A stretch of 64,000 nucleotides of DNA from Pseudanabaena sp. Salubria-1 (GTDB lineage Bacteria > Cyanobacteriota > Cyanobacteriia > Pseudanabaenales > Pseudanabaenaceae), in contig JALQCR010000025.1 in the NCBI GenBank assembly GCA_023336205.1, forward strand, positions 1 to 64,000, read 5' to 3'. Position 1 is the first letter of the stretch. Every line of letters begins with the position of its first letter. This document shows, piece by piece, positions 35,291-44,168 of this stretch. The notes under the pieces are model-generated. The model made no database searches and was not told the DNA's origin. It saw nothing but the letters and a program-made list of their open reading frames with translations. A program made the translations under genes and the position numbers.

Positions 35291-35372
35291 GGGGGGGGGG
35301 GGGGGGGCGGCGGGGGGGGGGGGGGGGGTGTTTTTTTTGTTTGTTGGGGGGGGGGGGGGGGGGGGGGGGGGG
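35291..35372. other. poly-G patch, probable artefact
   Basis: Several G runs, broken by single C and a T stretch, replace normal sequence between the ABC permease promoter region and the IS4-like copy 2. Same kind of signal as 28325-28527 but only G-rich. The rest of 35199-35394 holds no gene. Confidence 0.7.
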
Positions 35373-35394
35373 ATCTAGTATGACTGGCGAGAGC

Positions 35395-36694
35395 CTTAGT
35401 GGTGCAGAAAACTTAGGCGAGTCTCATCCTGAGACAGTGGTAACACGAGAAAATTCAATACGAAAATCTAACATTTCTCGTTTGGCAATAGAAGCACAGG
35501 CAGGAGGAGGGTTACTTTTAGGAAAAGCCTCTAATTGAGGAAGTGGTTTCTGTTGGTAAAGAAGACTGTGAAGATGACGGAGACCGAGTTGCAGAAAACT
35601 CAAGCCTCTGTGGTCATGCCAATCAATCCAAGCCCTTTGCCCCAAACGCACCAACATGATACCGAGAATCAAAGCAATCAAGGAAGCTGTGGCAAGAAGC
35701 ATAAATAAACAAGTGAGAGCCTGAGCATCGCGGAGATGAGAGCTAACAATATCAAAAGCCGCAGACTTGTAATCCTTAAAATGAGGTTCAATCCCACCGA
35801 AACGTCTGCCATAAAGAGCAAAGGTCTGTAATGATGGGGAAATAGCAGTAAGGACAGCCCATGAACCGTTAGCCATTGCTAGATTTGCCGTAGCTAAGTG
35901 ACAATTAATATCACCCAGCACCGTAACATTAGGGAATAGATAAGCTTGCTCTGAGGGTGGTATCAGTTGTTCCACACTCTTGGTTGAACCTTTGGCTAGA
36001 GTCACTTGCAGATCGGTCTTTGCTCGAATTGCCCAAGACCATTGATTTCGGTTTAACCAACGGATTAATTCCCCATGTTCAAAACCTCGGTCGGCAAGTA
36101 AGGTCACCGTGCTTTGCGGTGGCAATAGGGTGAGTACTTGTTCTAATACTGGACGATAATCCTCAAAGCCAACTGTGGCACTGCGATGTTCCAGCACTAC
36201 TTGCGCCAAGCCAATCGACCGTCCTCCCAAATCAAGCATACTTCTATTAAACAAAATTTATCCCACAGCATACTCGTATCTAGAACCAGTTCTAACGATG
36301 CTCCTGCAAATGCTTGCAGAAAGTGCTTCAGCAATGGGTTATAGAATGTTTCAGCGCTGATGTGCGGATTATGCACAAAGTAGTTTAGTCTTTCCATTTG
36401 GCTCCTTGCTTTGCAGTCCCGATGGCTCAAATAGGGCAACCAATGACTCAGACTTGCACTTCCTGATTGTAATATTGCGGCTACTGCCTCAGCAAATCCT
36501 TGCAGATGTCGTTTGTCTTTTGGCTTAATCCATTGACGCATTTGTTGTTGTAGTTGAAGATAGAGGTGGGGTATTTGCATGAGAACTTTTGTTGAGGAAC
36601 TTGAGTATCTCATGTTTTGCCCCTTCCCTATCTCCTGTCTCATTATGAGATTCTATGTGCGTCAACGCTTTTAAGGCTTTTCTGCACCACTAAG
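35395..36694 (-). mobile_element. IS4-like insertion sequence, copy 2
   Basis: Also exactly 1300 bp, with the same CTTAGTGGTGCAGAAAA ends, flanked by the 9-bp direct repeat GGCGAGAGC (35386-35394 and 36695-36703). Its sequence differs from copy 1 at many sites, so the two are separate lineages. It landed about 50 bases before the inositol phosphatase start. Confidence 0.95.
35424..36613 (-). pseudogene. frameshifted IS4-like transposase (copy 2)
   Basis: The frame begins MRYSSSSTKVLMQ and matches copy 1 up to DKFCLIEVCLIW, where a one-base loss in a G-rich run (about 36226-36233) shifts it. The remainder reads GGRSIGLAQVVLEHRSATVGF in another frame to the stop at 35424. All DDE motifs survive across the two frames. 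It needs a transposase in trans, or the loss may be a base-calling slip. Confidence 0.88.
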
Positions 36695-36742
36695 GGCGAG
36701 AGCTATAAATACCTGTCTAATTGTGCGATATGCTAACAACCT

Positions 36743-37555
36743 ATGAAAAACTTGCCATCCATTCTTCCCTTTATTCAAGAATTAACTAAACAAGTGGGTG
36801 ATCGCCTGCTTGCAGATTTTGAGCAAGCGCGAGTGGCGATCGCGAAAGACGATGGCAGCCTTGTGACAAAAAGCGATCGCTGGGCTGATGCCTATATCAA
36901 GGCTGCGCTCGAGAAAGAGTTTCCTGAATTTGGTGTGTTAACTGAAGAATCAACCCAAATCTTGCCCGATCGCGAATGGACTTGGGTAGTCGATCCCCTT
37001 GATGGCACGACCAATTTTGCAAGGGGAATTCCGATTTGGGGCATATCTTTGGGGCTATTGCATCACGGTACACCCGTTTTTGGTTATGTCGCGATGCCAC
37101 CATTACGCCAAAATATTTACGGCTGGTCAGATGAGCATGGTTCGGCAGCCTTTTTTAATGATCAGCCGATTAACTTGCCTGAAGCTTCGCCCGATCCTGA
37201 TGCGCTCGGCAATTATTTCTTTAGCGCCTGTTCTCGCAGTCTCGAAAAAATGGGTCGCTCGAAGTTCCCTTTTAAACTGCGGATGTTGGGTGTGGCTAGC
37301 TATAACATTTTGACGGTTGCAATCGGCTCCACCATTGGCGCTGTCGAAGCTACTCCCAAAATTTGGGATATTGCGGCTGTTTGGGTAATCCTGAAAGCGA
37401 TCGGCGCTGTCTGGGTTCCCTTAGAAGCTTCCCCAAATATCTTTCCATTAGAAATGGGCAAAGATTACAGTCAGAAAAATTTTCCAACTTTAGTGGTTAG
37501 TCATACTGAGCTTTTACCAATGGCACGAGAAATAACAAAACCTTTTACCCTTTAG
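36743..37555 (+). CDS. inositol monophosphatase family protein
   Basis: A Mg-dependent, lithium-sensitive-type phosphatase of 270 residues. Metal-binding motifs are present: LTEESTQ (Glu), VVDPLDGTTNFARGIP (the DPLDGT box) and IWDIAAVWVILKAIG (C-terminal Asp of the WDxAA motif). Substrates in cyanobacteria include inositol-1-phosphate and sometimes fructose-1,6- or histidinol-phosphate; I cannot choose. Its promoter region was reshaped by IS4-like copy 2. It overlaps the converging GNAT-TrhO gene by 11 bases. Confidence 0.93.
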   Translation: MKNLPSILPFIQELTKQVGDRLLADFEQARVAIAKDDGSLVTKSDRWADAYIKAALEKEFPEFGVLTEESTQILPDREWTWVVDPLDGTTNFARGIPIWGISLGLLHHGTPVFGYVAMPPLRQNIYGWSDEHGSAAFFNDQPINLPEASPDPDALGNYFFSACSRSLEKMGRSKFPFKLRMLGVASYNILTVAIGSTIGAVEATPKIWDIAAVWVILKAIGAVWVPLEASPNIFPLEMGKDYSQKNFPTLVVSHTELLPMAREITKPFTL

Positions 37556-38726
37556 TAGCAATGCGATCGTCAAATACAAAACATTCACCTTGCCAGAGGC
37601 TTTCTTCAGGAGGGACTTCTGCTAAATATTTGAGAATGCCACCTTTGAGATGGTAAACCTCGTCAAAACCCTTGGCTAACATATAAGCACTTGCCTTCTC
37701 GCAACGGATACCACCTGTGCAGAACATGGCAATTTTTTGTTGCTTATTATTACTGAGATTATCTTCTACATATTTAGGAAACTCATAAAAAAAATCTAAA
37801 TTAGGATTGATCGCACCTTCAAAAGTTCCAAACTCGACTTCATAAATATTGCGCGTATCAATAACTAACACATCAGGATCTCTAATTAGCTGATTCCAAT
37901 CTTGAGGTTCTACATAAGTTCCCACTTCTTTACTAGGATCGATATCGGAAATCCCAAACTTTACAAGTTCTTTTTTTAGCCTCACTCTCAGCTTGTTATA
38001 AGGCATGACATCAGAGGTAGTTTCCTTATGTTCCAAATTTCGCAAACGGATATCAGATCGTAAGTAACTCAAGAGAGCATCGATACCTTCTCGACTACCT
38101 GCGATCGTTGAATTAATGCCTTCCTGAGCTAATAAAATTACCCCTTTGAGTTCGTGTCTATTACAAAAATCTGTAATTGGAGAACGCATAGATTTGTAAT
38201 CAACTAGATCGGCAAAATGATAGAACGTAGCAACAACAAAAGGATCAGACTTTTCAAAGTACTTTGCAAGAGACTTTTCCATTACAAAATTAGTTAACTT
38301 TTCACCACGACAAGTTACTTGTTGCTCTTTGACCACAGAAAATCCACGACTCTTAAAAAAGGCTCTCGCGGTAATACTTACCTCCACAAATAAACGTTCT
38401 ATTTTTAATTCTAGAGCCTTAGCCTCGATCGCCCGATATAGCCTTGTGCCAACACCACAGCGCTGATAGTCCTTATGGCAAAAGAAACAATCAATATGAC
38501 CATCAGTTTCTAGTTGTGCAAAACCAATGATTTTGTTTTCTTCTTCGGCAACGTAGGTAAAGTTGCTAGAGCAATCTTCTGTCCAATCAGTGAAATATAA
38601 ATCGACAGGTGCCCAAGCTTGAACCTGTGCAGGCAAGTAGTCGCGAATATTGACCTCTCGAATTGTGTCATGGAATAACTGCGCGATCTGTTCGCTGTCT
38701 TGTTCTTGGAATAGTCGAATTAGCAT
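37545..38726 (-). CDS. GNAT acetyltransferase fused to a TrhO-type rhodanese
   Basis: A 393-residue two-domain protein. Residues 1-150 form a GNAT fold (LIRLFQEQDSEQIAQLFHDTI, IIGFAQLETDGHIDCFFCHKDYQRCGVGTRLY with the acetyl-CoA loop, see 38430-38530). Residues about 155-393 match TrhO, the tRNA U34 hydroxylase: VVATFYHFADLVDY, GVILLAQEGINSTIAG, then rhodanese VLVIDTRNIYEVEFGTF and catalytic CTGGIRCEKAS (Cys near 334). The TrhO part ends at CFVFDDRIATKG, without the longer tail of E. coli TrhO. The frame is continuous at the junction. The fusion is unusual in my experience; GNAT substrate unknown. Confidence 0.88.
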   Translation of the reverse strand: MLIRLFQEQDSEQIAQLFHDTIREVNIRDYLPAQVQAWAPVDLYFTDWTEDCSSNFTYVAEEENKIIGFAQLETDGHIDCFFCHKDYQRCGVGTRLYRAIEAKALELKIERLFVEVSITARAFFKSRGFSVVKEQQVTCRGEKLTNFVMEKSLAKYFEKSDPFVVATFYHFADLVDYKSMRSPITDFCNRHELKGVILLAQEGINSTIAGSREGIDALLSYLRSDIRLRNLEHKETTSDVMPYNKLRVRLKKELVKFGISDIDPSKEVGTYVEPQDWNQLIRDPDVLVIDTRNIYEVEFGTFEGAINPNLDFFYEFPKYVEDNLSNNKQQKIAMFCTGGIRCEKASAYMLAKGFDEVYHLKGGILKYLAEVPPEESLWQGECFVFDDRIATKG

Positions 38727-38743
38727 AGTTTAATCTCAAATAT

Positions 38744-38777
38744 TAAGATGGGCGGCGCATAGCGCCACCCATCTTAT
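38744..38777. repeat. GGCGGCGC hairpin upstream of the GNAT-TrhO gene
   Basis: TAAGATGGGCGGCGC-ATA-GCGCCACCCATCTTA with one mismatch. Same family as 16481 and 6941. Confidence 0.8.
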
Positions 38778-38814
38778 ACAATAACGCGATCGCAGATTGT
38801 TTATATGATCAAAC

Positions 38815-38865
38815 CCCAAAAAAGCAAATCGCCCGCTAAGCAGGCGATTCGCTTTTTTTTGGGGC
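38815..38865 (-). terminator. terminator of mnmE
   Basis: CCCCAAAAAAGC and GCTTTTTTTTGGGG wings around AATCGCCCGC-TAA-GCAGGCGATT. On the minus strand the stem is followed by a T-run just after the mnmE stop. Confidence 0.88.
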
Positions 38866-38868
38866 TAG

Positions 38869-40338
38869 CTACTTACCAATACAAAATCTACTAAAAATTT
38901 GATCTAAAACGGACTCGCTAACTTCTTCACCTGTAATCTCACCGATCGCACTAATGGCATCTCGTAAATCAATTGTCCAGAAATCAAGTGGTAACTGATC
39001 AGCGATCGCAATTTGGACATTAGCTAATGATTGAACAACACGCAATAAACAAGCTTTCTGACGTTGATTGATGGCAACCTCAAGATTTGCTGCTGCGATC
39101 GCATCTTGGTGGATACATTGCAAAATTGCTGTTTCTAGATCCTCGATTCCCTGTTGTTGAGAAGCCGCAGTTTTGACAATGGGAATACCCTCACCCCCCA
39201 GCCCCCTCTCCCGCAGGAGAGGGGGAGTAAGAATTTGCTCTTGATCTCCTCTCCCCATAGAAGATTGGGTGAGGGATTCTTGCTCCCCTCTCCCCATGGG
39301 AGAGGGGCTGGGGGTGAGGGCAAGATCAATCTTATTAATCACCAAAATCACAGGGTGATCGCATACAGTTGCATATATTTCTGCATCCTTCTCAATCCAG
39401 CCCACACTAGCATCAATTACCATCAGCACTAAATCCGCAGACTGAGCAGCTTGGCGTGATCGCTCCACCCCGATCTTCTCTACCACATCTTCCGTTTCTC
39501 TAATCCCAGCAGTATCGAGAACTTGAATAGGAATCCCACCAACTACCAATTGTGAATCGACAACGTCACGGGTTGTCCCAGGTAAATCCGTAACGATCGC
39601 CCGATCGCTACGGCTCCATGCATTTAACAAACTGGATTTACCAACATTTGGACGACCAACGATCGCTACTTTTAGCCCCGTTCGCAATAGTTCACCGCGA
39701 TCGGCAGTTGCTAAAATCTGTTGTGATTCCTGAGAAACTGCGAGAATTTCTGCTTTTACCCATTTCACATCAAGGGGTGGTAAATCATCTTCAAAATCAA
39801 TTCTTGCTTCAATTTCCGTTAAAATATTCAAGCATTTACTACGCAAATATTTTAAAGACTGCGCGAGTTTGCCACGGAGAGAAGTGATCGCAGCTTGAGC
39901 AGCTTGAGCAGACTTAGCTCCGACTAAATCATTAATACTTTCAGCTTGGGTAAGATCGATTCGACCATTGAGAAAGGCTCTTAAACTAAATTCCCCTGCC
40001 TCCGCCAACCTCGCACCTTGCTCTAGACAAAGATTTAGTACCTGCTGAACTGCCATAATCCCCCCATGACAATGAAATTCCACAATATCTTCACGGGTAA
40101 AAGAACGTGGCGCTTTCATCAATAACAAAAGACTTTCATCGACAATGGCTTTCGTCGAGGGATGTTTCACATAGCCATAAAGAATGCGATGACTTTCCCA
40201 TGCTTGTTTACCCCCTGCATAAAAAATTTGCTGCGCGATCGCTACCGCACGATCTCCTGACAATCGCACAATACCCACACTGCCCTGTTGTGGTGAAATA
40301 GCAGTAGCAATTGCCGCGATCGTATCAGATAAACTCAT
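38869..40338 (-). CDS. mnmE: tRNA modification GTPase MnmE
   Basis: With MnmG it installs the 5-carboxymethylaminomethyl group on U34 of tRNA. Of 489 residues, the N-terminal formyl-THF-binding domain has AIATAISPQQGSVGIVRLSG and EFHCHGG; the G domain has G1 GRPNVGKSSLLNAW (about 229), G3 DTAGIRET and G4 NKID (about 332); the end is FCIGK with the essential Cys. Right after NKID an insert of about 45 residues (LTPSPSPMGRGE, then LTPPLLRERGLGGEG) is encoded by a dispersed DNA repeat. The frame is preserved, so the GTPase is probably active. Confident family call. Confidence 0.96.
   Translation of the reverse strand: MSLSDTIAAIATAISPQQGSVGIVRLSGDRAVAIAQQIFYAGGKQAWESHRILYGYVKHPSTKAIVDESLLLLMKAPRSFTREDIVEFHCHGGIMAVQQVLNLCLEQGARLAEAGEFSLRAFLNGRIDLTQAESINDLVGAKSAQAAQAAITSLRGKLAQSLKYLRSKCLNILTEIEARIDFEDDLPPLDVKWVKAEILAVSQESQQILATADRGELLRTGLKVAIVGRPNVGKSSLLNAWSRSDRAIVTDLPGTTRDVVDSQLVVGGIPIQVLDTAGIRETEDVVEKIGVERSRQAAQSADLVLMVIDASVGWIEKDAEIYATVCDHPVILVINKIDLALTPSPSPMGRGEQESLTQSSMGRGDQEQILTPPLLRERGLGGEGIPIVKTAASQQQGIEDLETAILQCIHQDAIAAANLEVAINQRQKACLLRVVQSLANVQIAIADQLPLDFWTIDLRDAISAIGEITGEEVSESVLDQIFSRFCIGK
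39190..39322. repeat. LTPSPSP-type repeat inserted in mnmE
   Basis: Two hairpin-forming halves, CCCTCACCCCCCAGCCCC and GGGGCTGGGGGTGAGGG at the ends, with CTCTCCC-type inner repeats. This is the repeat that yields the widespread LTPxPSPxGEG peptide in bacterial proteins. It lies in frame within the G domain. Confidence 0.85.
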
Positions 40339-40399
40339 TAACTACCCTCAAAAACGGCTAAATGACTTATGATTATTTACAGAACTTTACGCTAAAGTG

Positions 40400-40462
40400 C
40401 GAACCAATGAACTTGGTGGAAGTGTTGCTTTGCAACACTTCCACCAAGTTCATTTTGGTTCG
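40400..40462. repeat. long hairpin in the mnmE-kinase intergenic region
   Basis: CGAACCAATGAACTTGGTGG with the inverse complement downstream, about 28-base arms with one bulge, loop TTT. The rest of the 317-base gap (40339-40655) has AT-rich sequence and no gene; it must hold the kinase promoter. Confidence 0.85.
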
Positions 40463-40655
40463 TTTGACCGAAAATTATTGTATAATCGATATATATCAAG
40501 ATAGATATATGATTGTATCTAAAAATTAAAAATCAATTTTGCTTGGTTGGGGAAATATATCTGACAAAGAAGGCCTTTCAGAATATCAAGGCTTTTTTAA
40601 TATATTAACTTTTATCTGTTTTCGGGCTAATTTTTTATCCGCGTCCTCTTAAATT

Positions 40656-43600
40656 ATGGCTAAAGCTACTAAAGGTGATTTATCAATCTACCAAAAAAGG
40701 CGTACCAATTCTCCAAATCGGGCGACAGAAAAAGCAGGGAGCTATGAGATTAAAGAGTCTCTAAGATTGCACCAAGCAATTTTAGATAGTGCCAATTACT
40801 CGATTATTGCAACGACCGTGGATGGGGTGATTTGTACTTTTAATGCCACAGCTGAGCGTTGGCTGGGTTATTCAGCTTTAGAAATCATAGGGAATTGTAC
40901 TCCTGAGCGCTTTCATGAGCCTTTGGAAATTCAACAACAGGCGTTCAGCTTAACAAAAGAGCTAGGGAGAGAAATTTCCGCAGGGTTTGAGGTATTTGTC
41001 GCCAAAGCGAAACTAGGACAAAGTGAAGAGAGCGAGTGGACTTATATTCGTAAAGATGGATCACGTTTTCCTGTAATGCTCTCAATTTCAGCACTGCGGA
41101 ATAATGATAATCAGATTTCGGGTTTTTTAGGCATTGCTTGCGACATCTCCAAGAGGAAGCAAGCCGAAGACAAATTGCAAGATACATTACGCGAGTTAGC
41201 ATTTCAAAAATTTGCCCTTGATCAATCTGCGATCGTTGCTGTTACAGATTTGGATGGGAAGATCACTTACGCAAACAGTAAATTTTGCGAAATCTCTGGA
41301 TACAGTCAAGATGAACTATCAGGCAAGAATCATCGATTTATTAATTCAGCATATCATCCACCTAATTTTTTTGCTGAGCTATGGAATACCATCTCCAGTG
41401 GAAAAGTATGGCGTGGTGAAATCCGTAATAAGACTAAAGATGGAGCGATTTACTGGACTGATAGCACGATCGTGCCTTTATTAGATGATCATGGTAAGCC
41501 CATAAAATATCTATCAATTCGCTTTGATATTAGCGATCGCAAAAAATTTGAAGAAACTCTTCGTCTCCAAGAACGGGCGATCGCTTCTAGCCATAATGGC
41601 ATCGTGATCACAGACTGTCGTCTCCCTAACAATGCAGTTGTCTATGTAAATTCTGCGTTTGAAAAAATCACGGGCTATATATCTAGTGAAGTAATCGGCA
41701 AAAATTGTCGTTTCTTACAAGGAACCGATGTATTCCAACCTGAGAAAGATATTCTTAGGAATGCAATTAATAAAGGAGAATCTTGCAGTGTGGTGATTAG
41801 GAACTATCGCAAAGATGGTTCTTTATTTTGGAATGAATTAAATGTTTCACCAATCTTTGATGACATGGGCAGGGCGACTCACTTCATCGGTATCCAAACC
41901 GATATCACGGCTCGAAAAGAAGCGGAAAAAGATTTAAAGAGGCAGATGCGCCTCACCGTATTACTTAATCGAATTACTGATGAAATTCGCCAAAGCCTTG
42001 ATATTGAGAGTATTTTTCAAACGGCTGCTCATCAAATCCAGTTAGCTTTTCGGGCTAGCCGTTGCCTCATTTACAAACTAGACTATGAAGATCAAACCTC
42101 AGTTCTAGAACCTCATATTTCTCTGATGTCAGAGCAATTAGCTGACAAAATCTTTTCTGTAAAAGATTTTGAACTACCTTTGTTAAATAGTGCTTTCGGG
42201 CAAAGAGTTTCCAATCAAGATCAGGCGATCGCAATTACCAATGTATACGCAGAGGAAGATTTAGGTGATCTTGGGGAATTGTTCTATCGAATGCAACTGC
42301 GATCGCTTTTAGCTATACGCACTTCATCCCATGGATTGACCAATGGCATCATTTTATTGCACCATTGTAATAGCTTTCATGAATGGACAATTGAAGAGAA
42401 AGAGTTGCTTGAATCTGTGGCAAATCAAGTCAGTATAGCTCTGTCGCAGGCAAATTTACTCATTCAAGAAACCCGTCAACGCGAACAACTAATCAAACAA
42501 AATGCTGAACTAGAAGAAGCCCGAATTATTGCGGAAGCAGCCAACCGCTCAAAAAGTGATTTCTTGGCAACAATGAGTCATGAGATTCGTACACCCATGA
42601 ATGCGGTAATTGGGATGACGGGAGTCTTACTCGACACAAATCTAACTAAAGAGCAACGAGAATTTGTGGAGATTGCCCGCAATGCAGGTAGTACATTGCT
42701 AACGATCATCAATGATATTTTAGACTTTTCTAAAATTGAATCAGGACATCTGGAATTAGAAGAACAAACCTTTGATTTGCGAACATGCTTAGAAAATACC
42801 ATCGAGTTGCTGTCAGCCAAAGCCTTAGAAAAAGAGATTGAACTTGATTATTTTATTCATCCAGATGTGGATTTAATTATAATTGGTGATATGAATCGAT
42901 TACGACAAGTTTTGGCAAATTTAATTGGTAATGCAATCAAATTTACTAGTCGAGGTTCTGTAAATATTTCAGTTACGCAAGTACTTGTTTCACATTATTT
43001 ACGTTGTGAACTCAGCGATCACCATGAAGAAACTCAGTTATTAAGAACCTTACAATTCGCAGTTAAAGATACGGGGATTGGCATTCCTAGCGATCGCTTA
43101 CATCGATTATTTCAACCCTTTAGCCAAGTTGATGCTTCTACCACAAGGCAATATGGTGGTACTGGGCTAGGACTGGCGATTAGTAAGCGTCTATGTGAAC
43201 TCATGGGCGGCACAATGTGGGTGGAGAGCAGTGTTAAGGAAGGTTCTACCTTTTACTTTACGATTACTGCTCCTGTGAATGTTTGGGGACAACCTACGAC
43301 AATCAGTATTTCTCCCACTCAGCCTACGACTCGAACTTATTCAGGTTTACAGAAGCAAAGCTTTGTTTTTGATCCTCAAATGGCTATGCATCATCCGTTG
43401 CGAATTTTGCTAGCTGAAGACAATATTGTTAATCAAAAAGTTGCCATACATATTTTGCACCGTATGGGCTATCAGGCGGATGTGGCGAATAATGGGTTAG
43501 AGGTAATATCTGCACTTTTACAGCAACCCTATGACTTGGTGTTTATGGATATGCAGATGCCAGAGATGGATGGGCTTGAAACTACTCGATCGATCGAACA

Positions 43601-44141
43601 AAATTGTCAAAATGGTAAAATCTTATTTAAACCAAGGATTGTAGCGATGACCGCCAATGCCATGCAAGGCGATCGGGAGATCTGTCTAGCGGCAGGTATG
43701 GATGACTATCTCAGCAAACCAATCCATAATTCTGAACTCGTTCGGGTGTTAGGAGAATGTCCATCAGTGAAGCCAAGTAACACTGTGACCTTATCTTCAA
43801 TCAACATGTCTACACTTCTTGAAACAGCTAGTGACATCGGTGGCGAAGATCCAGAATTTTTGATAGAACTAATCGACAGTTATCTAGATAATTCGCAATC
43901 GCTCCTCCAACAGCTATATACTAGCCTTGCACAGAAAAATTTTGAGGTGATGTTGCTGGCAGTACATACCTTAAAATCTAGCAGTAGTGTAATTGGGGCT
44001 GAATATCTCGCAACTCTATGCCGTGAATTGGAAACAAATCTACGTAAGCAAGCATATGAGGACTTAGATATCAAAATCAATAAAATTACTGATGAGTATG
44101 CAAATGTTAAATCTGAATTGGAGCATGAAAAATATCACTAA
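40656..44141 (+). CDS. hybrid histidine kinase with PAS, LOV-like PAS, GAF, REC and Hpt domains
   Basis: A 1161-residue cytoplasmic phosphorelay protein with no membrane segment. Order: PAS (about 36-165), PAS (about 175-300), a third PAS with the LOV signature GKNCRFLQGTD (about 348-358), NYRKDGSLFWNELNVSPIFD and HFIGIQTDIT, then GAF (about 430-600), HisKA with MSHEIRTPMN (His near 641), HATPase with RQVLANLIGNAIKFT and GGTGLGLAISK, REC with FMDMQMPEMDG (Asp near 962) and Hpt with HTLKSSSS (His near 1104). The LOV Cys implies flavin-adduct blue-light sensing. The adjacent REC-GGDEF gene, 27 bases downstream, is the likely output partner. Confidence 0.93.
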   Translation: MAKATKGDLSIYQKRRTNSPNRATEKAGSYEIKESLRLHQAILDSANYSIIATTVDGVICTFNATAERWLGYSALEIIGNCTPERFHEPLEIQQQAFSLTKELGREISAGFEVFVAKAKLGQSEESEWTYIRKDGSRFPVMLSISALRNNDNQISGFLGIACDISKRKQAEDKLQDTLRELAFQKFALDQSAIVAVTDLDGKITYANSKFCEISGYSQDELSGKNHRFINSAYHPPNFFAELWNTISSGKVWRGEIRNKTKDGAIYWTDSTIVPLLDDHGKPIKYLSIRFDISDRKKFEETLRLQERAIASSHNGIVITDCRLPNNAVVYVNSAFEKITGYISSEVIGKNCRFLQGTDVFQPEKDILRNAINKGESCSVVIRNYRKDGSLFWNELNVSPIFDDMGRATHFIGIQTDITARKEAEKDLKRQMRLTVLLNRITDEIRQSLDIESIFQTAAHQIQLAFRASRCLIYKLDYEDQTSVLEPHISLMSEQLADKIFSVKDFELPLLNSAFGQRVSNQDQAIAITNVYAEEDLGDLGELFYRMQLRSLLAIRTSSHGLTNGIILLHHCNSFHEWTIEEKELLESVANQVSIALSQANLLIQETRQREQLIKQNAELEEARIIAEAANRSKSDFLATMSHEIRTPMNAVIGMTGVLLDTNLTKEQREFVEIARNAGSTLLTIINDILDFSKIESGHLELEEQTFDLRTCLENTIELLSAKALEKEIELDYFIHPDVDLIIIGDMNRLRQVLANLIGNAIKFTSRGSVNISVTQVLVSHYLRCELSDHHEETQLLRTLQFAVKDTGIGIPSDRLHRLFQPFSQVDASTTRQYGGTGLGLAISKRLCELMGGTMWVESSVKEGSTFYFTITAPVNVWGQPTTISISPTQPTTRTYSGLQKQSFVFDPQMAMHHPLRILLAEDNIVNQKVAIHILHRMGYQADVANNGLEVISALLQQPYDLVFMDMQMPEMDGLETTRSIEQNCQNGKILFKPRIVAMTANAMQGDREICLAAGMDDYLSKPIHNSELVRVLGECPSVKPSNTVTLSSINMSTLLETASDIGGEDPEFLIELIDSYLDNSQSLLQQLYTSLAQKNFEVMLLAVHTLKSSSSVIGAEYLATLCRELETNLRKQAYEDLDIKINKITDEYANVKSELEHEKYH

Positions 44142-44168
44142 ACTCTTTAGGTAGACGCATATCTGTTA

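Noticed and set aside
35254..35538. A 94-codon plus-strand frame over the second G-run
   Set aside because: Composed of poly-Gly from the G tract and antisense of the IS4-like transposase.
32450..36694. The two IS4-like copies as a composite transposon carrying the ABC permease gene
   Set aside because: Each copy has its own, different 9-bp target duplication (CTATAAGGG and GGCGAGAGC), so they inserted independently.
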